A DNA stretch of 64,000 bases from JBBECJ01 sp963763325 (GTDB lineage Bacteria > Chloroflexota > Chloroflexia > Thermomicrobiales > CFX8). Positions 8,571-15,333 of this stretch are shown here, piece by piece. The number at the start of each line of letters is the position of its first letter. Within the stretch, counting starts at the first letter, position 1. Below the pieces are notes generated by a model. It did not search any database and was not told where the DNA came from. It saw only the letters and a program-made list of their open reading frames with translations. Position numbers and translations under genes: made by a program. The stretch spans positions 62,001-126,000 of the forward strand of contig CAVXOL010000025.1 in assembly GCA_963763325.1 (NCBI GenBank), given 5' to 3'.

Positions 8571-9363
8571 CGGGCACCTCCTCCTGGGCGCGTTCTACGA
8601 GCCTCACAATTGTGTCGATGATTCCTTCAGTTGTGTGGATGTCAGCAACCCCGGCGACCGTCAGCCCAGCCTCGCGAGCGGCGTCTGCTGTCACTGGGCC
8701 AATACAGACAATTTGCGCGTCAGAAATCTGACCTCCCGCCATCGTCAGGACGTTTCGTACCGACGATGGCGAGGCAAAGGTGACGACATCGACATCGGCG
8801 ATCAATCGCCGCACCTCGTCGGGATCATGACCGTCAGGAAGCATCGTACGGTAGGCAACGACAACGTCGACAATCGCTCCCGCTCGCCGGAGTCCATCTG
8901 CGACAGTATCGCGTGCGATCTCCGCCTGCGGAAGCAGAATCCGCTGACCACCGATGCCCTCGGACTCGAGATCACGAACGACCGACTCGCCAATGTACCG
9001 ATTCGGCATCAAATCAACGGTTACACCAGCGTCGAGTAGCGTTTGAGCCGTCGCGTGGCCGATGGCTGTGACTTTGACGCCACACGACACGGCGGCGTTG
9101 TCGTGAACAGCGATCAGCCGGTCAATGAAAACCCTCACGGCGTTCGCACTGGTGAACACAATCCAGTCGTAGCTCGTCAGGCGGCGAATCGCGTCGTCCA
9201 GCGGAGCCGGGTCTGCCGGCACGATTTCGATCGCCGGGAGTTCAACGACGGTCGCTCCAAGTCGCTGCAACTGCTCCGTCAACGCTCCCGCCTGCGTCCG
9301 TGCGCGTGTGACGAGCACCCGGCAACCGGTCAGGGGCATCCTCGTCGACATCGCGAACGTCAT
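8554..9363 (-). CDS. hemD: Uroporphyrinogen-III synthase
   Basis: A 269-residue HemD-type protein that closes hydroxymethylbilane with inversion of ring D. The family is poorly conserved, but the marks are here: GCRVLVTRARTQAGALTEQL at the start, DWIVFTSANAVRVF near residue 80, AIGHATAQTLLDAG, a second-domain VDVVTFASPSSVRN, and CIGPVTADAAREAGL. It starts at the ATG at 9363, whose last two bases form the TGA stop of hemC (ATGA overlap). A second ATG four codons later is less likely. It overlaps hemB by 17 bases. Order and overlaps confirm the assignment. Confidence 0.93.
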   Translation of the reverse strand: MTFAMSTRMPLTGCRVLVTRARTQAGALTEQLQRLGATVVELPAIEIVPADPAPLDDAIRRLTSYDWIVFTSANAVRVFIDRLIAVHDNAAVSCGVKVTAIGHATAQTLLDAGVTVDLMPNRYIGESVVRDLESEGIGGQRILLPQAEIARDTVADGLRRAGAIVDVVVAYRTMLPDGHDPDEVRRLIADVDVVTFASPSSVRNVLTMAGGQISDAQIVCIGPVTADAAREAGLTVAGVADIHTTEGIIDTIVRLVERAQEEVPDGRHS

Positions 9364-10298
9364 TCCTCGACCTCGACCCGATCCTGAAGTGTCCGCGCCA
9401 GCCGTTCGCCGAGCGCGTTGCCATCCTCGACGTCGGCCTCGTCCTCGGCCGTCGCAATCCGGTCCATCGTCTCGTCGGCGTACATGCACCACATCCGCAG
9501 GATCTCACCTTCGATCCGGGCGTGCGCAGCCAGCGGCGAGCGGCAGCCACCGCCGACCGTCCTCAGAAATGCGCGCTCGGCCTCGACCTCAGCCGTCGCG
9601 TTGGCATCAGCGATCTCGGCCAGCAGCGCGCGCGTCGCGCGATCGCTGGTCCGGCAGTCGACGCCGAGTGCCCCCTGACCAGGTGCAGGTGTGAAGAGTT
9701 CGACCGGGAGGTACTCGCAAATGCGCTCATCCCAGCCGAGCCGCTCGAGTCCCGCAACCGCGAGAATCGCTGCATCGTACGGTCCATTCGGATCGTCGAG
9801 TACCTTCGCCAGCCGAGTATCGACATTGCCCCGCAGTTCGACCGGCTCCAGATCCGGTCGAGCCAGCCGCAATTGAGCAATTCGGCGACGGCTGCTGGTC
9901 CCGACCCTGGCTCGATCCGGCAGACCTGTCAGCCCGCCGGGATGCCGCGAGATTAACGCGTCACGAGGATCGGCTCGATCGAGGATCGCGGCAAGCATTA
10001 GACCATCCGGAAGCGTTGACGTCAGATCTTTGGCGCTGTGAACACCACAATCAACCTCGCCCGACAGGATCGCCTGTTGAAGATCTTTCGAGAATACTGC
10101 CTGCCCGCCAATTTCTGACAGCGGCGACTGCTTGTCGCGGTCACCCTGGGTTGAGATGACGACCGGTTCGCAGACGAGGTCGGGATATCGATCGCGCAGG
10201 ATGTCGATCACGCGCTCCGTCTGAATCAGTGCGAGCCTGCTGCCGCGCGTGCCGATCCGTAGCGTCGTCGGCGGTGCGTGGTCGATGGTTGATGTCAT
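9360..10298 (-). CDS. hemC: Hydroxymethylbilane synthase (porphobilinogen deaminase)
   Basis: A 312-residue enzyme that polymerises four porphobilinogens into hydroxymethylbilane on a dipyrromethane cofactor. The cofactor cysteine is in TVGGGCRSPLAAHA near residue 242. Other signatures are LRIGTRGSRLALIQT, GDRDKQSPLSEIGGQAVFSK, DCGVHSAKDLTS, and VGTSSRRRIAQL. I start at the ATG at 10298, behind AGGAA; frame-compatible codons upstream to 10406 lie in the leader. It is first gene of hemC-hemD-hemB, read from a good promoter at 10423-10452 with a leader near 118 bases. hemA and hemL are not in the window. Confidence 0.96.
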   Translation of the reverse strand: MTSTIDHAPPTTLRIGTRGSRLALIQTERVIDILRDRYPDLVCEPVVISTQGDRDKQSPLSEIGGQAVFSKDLQQAILSGEVDCGVHSAKDLTSTLPDGLMLAAILDRADPRDALISRHPGGLTGLPDRARVGTSSRRRIAQLRLARPDLEPVELRGNVDTRLAKVLDDPNGPYDAAILAVAGLERLGWDERICEYLPVELFTPAPGQGALGVDCRTSDRATRALLAEIADANATAEVEAERAFLRTVGGGCRSPLAAHARIEGEILRMWCMYADETMDRIATAEDEADVEDGNALGERLARTLQDRVEVEE

Positions 10299-10389
10299 TT
10301 CCTGCTCGGCTCCGGTCAATCGTGGCCCCTCGCGGACAACGAGGTAGGAGGAAGTGATGCTATAAGATTTGAATCCGCGGACCAGAATC

Positions 10390-10403
10390 CCCAGAAATCT
10401 GGG
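10390..10403. repeat. 14-bp perfect palindrome just downstream of the hem promoter
   Basis: CCCAGA (10390-10395) and TCTGGG (10398-10403) form a perfect inverted repeat around AA. It lies about 13 bases past the predicted start point of hem transcription, where a repressor could block elongation. It may also simply form a weak RNA hairpin. Confidence 0.4.
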
Positions 10404-10422
10404 CAAACTTAGCTACATAAAA

Positions 10423-10452
10423 AGTGTAGAAGTCTTGCCAAAGCGTTGTCAA
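10423..10452 (-). promoter_or_regulatory. Sigma-70-type promoter of hemCDB
   Basis: On the minus strand TTGACA (10447-10452) is followed after 18 bases by TACACT (10423-10428). The first codon of hemC is at 10298, so the leader is about 118 bases. The -35 is a perfect match. It faces away from the rplU promoter about 85 bases off; the 10453-10535 stretch between them shows nothing further. Confidence 0.75.
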
Positions 10453-10535
10453 GGAGTTTGTGAACCTCCTCACGAAGCGTACAATTTCGACGGTGCGGCT
10501 GGTTTCGGGCCAGTTCGGCGACGATCTGTCGAGAA

Positions 10536-10564
10536 TTGACGATCGCGAAGTCCTACGATACACT
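10536..10564 (+). promoter_or_regulatory. Sigma-70-type promoter of rplU-rpmA-rpmE
   Basis: TTGACG (10536-10541), a 17-base spacer, then TACACT (10559-10564). The rplU start is at 10682, giving a leader of about 110 bases, long enough to hold a regulatory RNA structure, though I could not identify a known L21-type leader in it. The same TACACT -10 is used by the hem promoter. Confidence 0.7.
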
Positions 10565-10681
10565 TATGGGCCGGCAGGTCGCGTCTCGGCGCTGACCTGT
10601 TTTCATGTTGTGCATAGCATCATCAAACATTGACGGCCTGAACCGGCGAAGGCGTCACGGCCATACAGGGAGGGGACCACG

Positions 10682-10996
10682 GTGTACGCGGTCATTGAAA
10701 CAGGCGGTAAGCAGTACCGCGTCGCTGCTGGAGACACAATTGACGTAGAGCGGCTGCCCGACGAGGCAGGCGCCCAGGTTGAGATCGCACGCGTCCTGAT
10801 GGTTGCCGGAGATGAAGGCATCACGATCGGCGCTCCGGTCGTGGACGGCGCCGCTGTCGTCGCGACGATCACCGAGCATCTGCGCGGACCGAAGATCGTC
10901 GTCTTCAAGTTCAAGCCAAAGAAGCGCTATCGCCGCAAGACAGGTCATCGTCAGGAGATGACTCGTCTGAAGATCGATTCGATTCGCACAGCCTGA
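10682..10996 (+). CDS. rplU: 50S ribosomal protein L21
   Basis: A 104-residue protein with the full L21 sequence pattern. YAVIETGGKQYRVAAGDTIDVERL opens the chain, VLMVAGDEGITIGAPVV follows, and the C-terminal KFKPKKRYRRKTGHRQ is the conserved 23S rRNA-binding tail. Start is GTG at 10682 behind GGAGGGGACC. rpmA (L27) follows 40 bases later, the order found in nearly all bacteria, and L31 follows that. Confidence 0.98.
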   Translation: MYAVIETGGKQYRVAAGDTIDVERLPDEAGAQVEIARVLMVAGDEGITIGAPVVDGAAVVATITEHLRGPKIVVFKFKPKKRYRRKTGHRQEMTRLKIDSIRTA

Positions 10997-11036
10997 CGGA
11001 GCGTGCTCGGCGAGCATTGAAACAGGAGTTTGAGAC

Positions 11037-11351
11037 ATGGCACACAAAAAGGGCGTCGGCAGCTCCCGTAACGGTCGCGACAGTCAGTCGAAGCGTCTCG
11101 GCGTGAAGCTGTATGACGGAAACGCGGTCCGTGGCGGTGGCATCATTGTCCGGCAGAAGGGGACCAAGTTCTACCCCGGCAACAACGTTGGAATGGGACG
11201 CGACTATACGTTGTTCTCATTAGTAGATGGTCTCGTGAAGTTTGAGCGCATTCGACGTGACCGCAAGCAGGTCAGCGTCTATCCGTTCGACACGACCATT
11301 GAGGCCGCAGCGTCGGTCGAGGCCGAAGAATTGGCCACCGCCGCGGACTAG
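11037..11351 (+). CDS. rpmA: 50S ribosomal protein L27
   Basis: A 104-residue L27. AHKKGVGSSRNGRDSQSKRLGVK at the N-terminus, the tail that reaches the peptidyl transferase centre, needs no cleavage because there is no extra presequence as in Firmicutes. IIVRQKGTKFYPGNNVGMGRDYTLF is the canonical core. The last 20 residues are an acidic, alanine-rich extension beyond the usual length of about 85. ATG at 11037 behind AGGAG. Second gene of the operon. Confidence 0.98.
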   Translation: MAHKKGVGSSRNGRDSQSKRLGVKLYDGNAVRGGGIIVRQKGTKFYPGNNVGMGRDYTLFSLVDGLVKFERIRRDRKQVSVYPFDTTIEAAASVEAEELATAAD

Positions 11352-11415
11352 TTCCGTCACATTGGCTGTTCATGGCAGACCGCCATTGCGCAGCAGGATC
11401 GGGAGATTCATCACC

Positions 11416-11739
11416 GTGAAGCAGGGCATTCACCCAAATTACCAGGCCGCATCGGTCACCTGTGCCTGCGGCAACACCTGGGAGACCAGGTCCACCAGGC
11501 CGACCCTGCGCGTCGATCTGTGCAACAAGTGCCATCCGTTCTACACCGGCGAACAGCGCATCGTTGACACCGCCGGACAGGTCGAGCGCTTCATGCGCCG
11601 CCTCGAAGGTGCGCAGGGCGAGCCGCGCCGCAAGAAGGCCGAGCGCCGCCAGGCGAAGCTCGATCAGCGCGCCAGGATCCAGGGGCGCGACGAGCAGCTA
11701 CTGGTTGCCGGCGTCGATGACGACGAGGCCAACAGCTAG
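11416..11739 (+). CDS. rpmE: 50S ribosomal protein L31, zinc-binding type with basic C-terminal extension
   Basis: A 107-residue L31. Residues 1-65 are standard: MKQGIHPNY, then the zinc ligands C16, C18, C36 and C39 in TCACGNTW and DLCNKCHPFYTG. The rest is a long charged tail rich in Arg and Lys, then an acidic end (VDDDEANS); most L31 proteins stop near 70 residues. The C+ form implies zinc-replete growth. GTG start at 11416 with CGGGAG upstream. It lies 64 bases after rpmA and closes the operon, with a terminator 27 bases past its stop. Confidence 0.95.
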   Translation: MKQGIHPNYQAASVTCACGNTWETRSTRPTLRVDLCNKCHPFYTGEQRIVDTAGQVERFMRRLEGAQGEPRRKKAERRQAKLDQRARIQGRDEQLLVAGVDDDEANS

Positions 11740-11765
11740 TCCAGCCTGGATACAGCATCAGGTCG

Positions 11766-11812
11766 GAATCCCGCCTCGGTCCGTAACTGGACTTCAGGGG
11801 CGGGATTCTTCT
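11766..11812 (+). terminator. Terminator of the rplU-rpmA-rpmE operon
   Basis: GAATCCCGCC (11766-11775) pairs perfectly with GGCGGGATTC (11799-11808), followed by TTCT. The 23-base loop is long, and an inner TCCGTAACTGGA could fold further. Position after the last ribosomal gene supports a terminator role. Confidence 0.7.
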
Positions 11813-11903
11813 ATGCAGACGGCATGAAGATCCGTTCGTCCCGTCACCATCCCCGCCAGACGACCCAGGCGAGCGAACCCTACAACAGCCGATAACAATC
11901 CCG

Positions 11904-11919
11904 TGGCAAGGTGTTTGCA
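11904..11919 (+). promoter_or_regulatory. Sigma-54-like -24/-12 element
   Basis: TGGCAAGGTGTTTGCA has the GG and GC dinucleotides exactly 10 bases apart and one mismatch (A for C) to the TGGCACG-N4-TTGCA consensus. Predicted start would be near 11930, right where the hairpin leader begins. Many Chloroflexota lack RpoN, so this could be chance. Confidence 0.25.
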
Positions 11920-11927
11920 TTAAGAGT

Positions 11928-12013
11928 CGACGAGACGAAATGAGGGCGCGGAACCATCCGCGGGGCGAATCTCGTCGTAGATGGTAGTGAGTGGTGTCCG
12001 CAGACACGCGGAC
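11928..12013 (+). other. Structured leader before the 67-residue protein gene
   Basis: Three nested or tandem inverted repeats lie in 86 bases. CGACGAGA (11928-11935) pairs with TCTCGTCG (11970-11977). Inside it CGCGGA (11947-11952) pairs with TCCGCG (11957-11962). Then GTCCGC (11996-12001) pairs with GCGGAC (12008-12013). The protein start is 46 bases further. I do not recognise a known riboswitch. The stretch from 11813 to 11903 holds nothing visible. Confidence 0.4.
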
Positions 12014-12059
12014 TGTTGACCGGCAGAGACGCTGGTCCTGGAAAGAAGGAGCGACCGCA

Positions 12060-12263
12060 ATGAGTGCAGCGCTCTCCCCCCGTACGGTTGAAGTTACAGC
12101 AGAAGACTTACTCGAAGCCGGGTTTACCGCCGAGCAGGTCGAGCGGCTCAGCGCCCTGAAGAGCGCCTATCCGTTTATCGAATACGTTGACACTGCCAAG
12201 CAATGGCGTCGCCTGGAATTCCTGAAGTGGCGATACAAGCAGGGTGACCTGCAAAGGATGTAA
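12060..12263 (+). CDS. 67-residue small protein, unknown function
   Basis: The ATG at 12060 sits nine bases behind AAGGAG, and codon usage matches the genome, so the gene is likely real. The protein is mostly helical and charged. Residues 9-30 (VEVTAEDLLEAGFTAEQVERL) look like a helix-turn-helix-sized pair. YPFIEYVDTAKQWRRLEFLKWRYKQGDL follows, rich in aromatic and basic residues. No cysteine, signal peptide or membrane segment. The tail could bind nucleic acid or a partner protein, but that is only composition. It stands alone between the ribosomal operon and the glycine-oxidase-like gene, behind the structured leader. Confidence 0.6.
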   Translation: MSAALSPRTVEVTAEDLLEAGFTAEQVERLSALKSAYPFIEYVDTAKQWRRLEFLKWRYKQGDLQRM

Positions 12264-12409
12264 TTCCCCTCCAACCTCCTGCAAACAATCCTCGACCGGG
12301 TTGACGTATCTCACCTCTTTTCGCTCTGATCCCGTTACACTGAGGCAGCGTGCTCGGCGCGTGCTATCAGCCTGCCTGATGGCGAGTCGATGATGATGGG
12401 GCGGAGAAG

Positions 12410-13529
12410 ATGGGGACACGGAACGAGCGGTCGACAGACGTCGTTATCATCGGCGGCGGGATTGTCGGTTGCGCGCTGGCATGGGAACTGACGAAGGCTG
12501 GCGTCGCTGTCAGCTTGATCGATCGGCGCGAAATCGCTCGTGAGGCAAGTTGGGCATCGGCCGGGATCATCTCCCCGCCCGGTCCGCGCCACGGTTCAAG
12601 GGCCACATTGGCTCTGCATTCGTTTCTGAGATATCCCTCGCTGATTGCCGAAGTCGAGGAATTCACGGGTCAGTCGGTCGGATTCGTTGCGTCAGGCGAA
12701 ATCGACCTCGCAACCGAGGACACCCTTCCAGCACTCCGCGAAACCCTCGAATGGCAACAGGCGCATGGTCTGTCGGTCGAATCGATCGATAGTCGAGCGA
12801 TCCGGGAGCGCGAACCTGCGGTTCATCACGACTACGTCCACGGAATCTTCGCGAAGGATGCTGGAAGCCTGATTCTGTCGCGGATGGCGACGGCGTTGGC
12901 ACGCGCGGCACGGCTGCGTGGCGCGTCGATCGTCGAACACACTCCTGTCACAGGTAGTTGTCACGGATCGGAACCGCGCCACCGCCGTCCGAACCTTCGA
13001 TGGCGTCGTCCCTGCCGGGACGGTTGTGATTGCTGCGGGAGCCTGGAGCCGGACGTTGGGAGCGTCGATCGACGTCAACATCCCAACCATACCGGTGAAG
13101 GGGCAGATGCTCTCGATCGCGGATCCACGCATACCTTTGCGTTCGGTCATCGCCGCCGGAGGTGGTTACCTCGTCCCGCGTGCCGATGGAACAATCGCGG
13201 TTGGCGCGACTGAGGAACGCGACGCCGGTTTCGACACCAGCGTGACGCCGGCCGGTGTTGCCTGGCTGACCGACCTCGTTCGACGTGTCGCACCGTCGCT
13301 GCTTGACGGCAGGCTGCACGAGACCTGGGCAGGACTCCGGCCAGGGGTGGAGGACGGAGAACCGATCATTGGCCGTGTGCCACATCTGGACAACGTATGG
13401 ATTGCAACAGGGCATTTCCGATCGGGCGCACTGCTCGCGCCGGCAACGGCTCAGGCGCTCTCAGCGAGCATCATCTCAGGCCAGCCTGATCCACTGCTCG
13501 CGCCGTTTGACCCGGCCCGATTATTGTAA
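12410..13529 (+). pseudogene. Glycine/D-amino-acid oxidase-like FAD enzyme (ThiO type), one frameshift
   Basis: Together the two parts encode about 372 residues of a DAO-family flavoenzyme, closest in layout to glycine oxidase ThiO, which makes the imine for thiazole synthesis. The first part has the FAD-binding VVIIGGGIVGCALAWELTKAG and ASWASAGIISPPG. Near 12950 the frame changes by one base, within a stretch where TGTCAC occurs twice. The second part continues with VVIAAGAWSR, IPVKGQMLSI, GGGYLVPRADGTIAVGATEE and ETWAGLRPGVEDGEPIIG. The total length is a multiple of three plus one, as expected for one extra base. Motifs after the break are intact, so the break is recent or an error. No other thiamine gene is nearby, so a general D-amino-acid oxidase is equally possible. 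Confidence 0.75.
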
Positions 13530-13557
13530 CGTCGGACACCGATCTACATGACAGACA

Positions 13558-13595
13558 CGTGCAGAGTCGACGGCTGCGGCCACCGACTCTGCACG
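13558..13595. terminator. Hairpin between convergent oxidase and pckA genes
   Basis: CGTGCAGAGTCG (13558-13569) pairs perfectly with CGACTCTGCACG (13584-13595) around a 14-base loop. It lies 28 bases after one stop and 10 before the other. Neither side has a strong T run (TGTCTGTC on the minus side). Probably a two-way terminator. Confidence 0.6.
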
Positions 13596-13604
13596 GGGTA
13601 CTGT

Positions 13605-15215
13605 TTACTGCCCGATGCGAGGTCCAGCCTCGCGAATCTCGGCGTCTACCTCATCCGCATACTGCTTGAAGTTCTCGTGGAATCGAGCAGCCAGCTTGCG
13701 GGCAGCCTCATCATATGCAGCGCGATCCGACCAGGCATTACTCGGGATGAGCACCTCGTTTGGGACGCCCGGCACCTGTGTGGGCACCTGAATGCCGAAG
13801 ATCGGATCCTCCTGATACTCAACCTTATTGAGCGCACCACTGAGCGCTGCATCGATGATTGCACGCGTATGTGCAATCGAGATCCGATGACCAACGCCGT
13901 ATGCGCCACCCGTCCAGCCGGTATTGACCAACCAGACGTCCGGCTGATGCCGGCGAATCTTTTCAGCCAGCAGCCGTCCGTAGACGTTCGGCTGGAGCGT
14001 CATGAAGACGGCACCGAAACAGGTTGAGAAGGTCGCCTCCGGCTCGGTCAACCCGCGCTCGGTCCCGGCCACCTTGGCCGTGTATCCCGACAGAAAGTAA
14101 TACGACGCCTGCTCGGCCGTCAGACGGGCAATCGGCGGCAGGACACCGAATGCGTCAGCCGTCAGGAAGATGATGTTGGTCGGGTGGCCGGCAGTCCCAC
14201 TCCGCGATGCATTCGGGATGATGTCCAGCGGATAGACCGCGCGCGTGTTCTCGGTAAGCGAGTCGTCCTGATACCGGATCTCGCGCGTGATCTCGTCAAG
14301 GACACAGTTTTCGAGAACCGTCCCGAAGCTGCGTGTCGCCCGGTGGATGTCTGGCTCTGCGTCGGCTGAAAGGTTGATGACTTTCGCGTAGCAGCCGCCT
14401 TCGAAGTTAAAGATGCCGTCGGGCGTCCAGCCGTGCTCGTCGTCACCGATGAGTGTCCGGCCGGGATCCGATGACAGCGTCGTCTTGCCGGTGCCGGAGA
14501 GTCCGAAGAAGAGGGCGACATCGCCGTCCGGCCCGACATTGGCAGAGCAGTGCATCGACATCACATCACGCAGCGGAAGGAGGAAGTTCATGATTGAGAA
14601 GATCGACTTCTTAATCTCACCTCCGTACTCGGTGCCTCCGATCAGGATCAGCCCCTTGGAAATGCTGACGATGATGAAGGTTCGCGAGCGTGTCCCGTCC
14701 CGTTCCGGGTCGGCGTTCATGTACGGGGCGTGGAGGATCGTGAACTGGGGAACGTGATCTTCGAGTTCGGAGACCGATGGCCGGATGAACATCGTCCGGG
14801 CGAAAAGCGCGTGCCACGGACTCTCGCTGATGACCCGCAATGGCATCCGGTACGTCGGGTCGGCGCCGACATTGAGGTCCTGGACGAACAGCTCGCGGCT
14901 GCTCAGATACTCGGCGACACGTTCGTGGAGCTGGTCGAATCGGTCTGCGTCGAACGGCTGGTTGATTGCGCCCCACCAGACGTCGTCCTCGCTCGACGAT
15001 TCACGGACAATGAACTTGTCCTTTGGTGAGCGGCCAGTGTACTCGCCGGTCGTGACTGCAAGTGGTCCACCGAATGCCAGTTGACCATCGCCGCGCTTTA
15101 TCGCCTCTTCGTACAGCGACGGTGCCGTCTGGTTCCAATGGACGGCACCGCCTGGCCTGACGCCGTGGTTCTCCAACCCGTGCCTGCTCACGCCTCGTTC
15201 CGTTGCCTGGACCAT
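13605..15215 (-). CDS. pckA: Phosphoenolpyruvate carboxykinase (ATP)
   Basis: A 536-residue ATP-type PEPCK that converts oxaloacetate to PEP in gluconeogenesis. Signatures are GEYTGRSPKDKFIV near the N-terminus, the kinase-1a P-loop GLSGTGKTTLSSD, GDDEHGW, NFEGGCYAK with the catalytic lysine region, and TRAVYPLDIIPNA. I place the start at the ATG at 15215 (MVQATERG) because AGGAGGGGG lies eight bases upstream; a GTG eight codons earlier is in frame but would put this site inside the gene. It lies after the BKACE-MlrC pair on the same strand with a 118-base gap. A PPDK/PPS regulatory gene at 22.3 kb suggests control of the same PEP node. Confidence 0.97.
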   Translation of the reverse strand: MVQATERGVSRHGLENHGVRPGGAVHWNQTAPSLYEEAIKRGDGQLAFGGPLAVTTGEYTGRSPKDKFIVRESSSEDDVWWGAINQPFDADRFDQLHERVAEYLSSRELFVQDLNVGADPTYRMPLRVISESPWHALFARTMFIRPSVSELEDHVPQFTILHAPYMNADPERDGTRSRTFIIVSISKGLILIGGTEYGGEIKKSIFSIMNFLLPLRDVMSMHCSANVGPDGDVALFFGLSGTGKTTLSSDPGRTLIGDDEHGWTPDGIFNFEGGCYAKVINLSADAEPDIHRATRSFGTVLENCVLDEITREIRYQDDSLTENTRAVYPLDIIPNASRSGTAGHPTNIIFLTADAFGVLPPIARLTAEQASYYFLSGYTAKVAGTERGLTEPEATFSTCFGAVFMTLQPNVYGRLLAEKIRRHQPDVWLVNTGWTGGAYGVGHRISIAHTRAIIDAALSGALNKVEYQEDPIFGIQVPTQVPGVPNEVLIPSNAWSDRAAYDEAARKLAARFHENFKQYADEVDAEIREAGPRIGQ

Positions 15216-15333
15216 CGTTTCCCCCTCCTGGACATCCACGCGCGTCTGCCAGCCCGCTGGGGATCGATTGGTGGTCGAACGCCGGCACGACGAACCCCGT
15301 GGGATGAGATCGCTCGGCTCGTACGATCAAGAA

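Noticed and set aside
10360..10563. A 67-codon minus frame upstream of hemC
   Set aside because: It crosses the hem promoter and has no ribosome site.
11591..12007. A 138-codon minus frame over the L31 terminator and leader
   Set aside because: It runs antisense through L31 and the structured leader and shows no domain.
12301..12341. TTGACG and TACACT before the oxidase-like gene as a promoter
   Set aside because: Spacing is 29 bases, far beyond the 16-18 needed.
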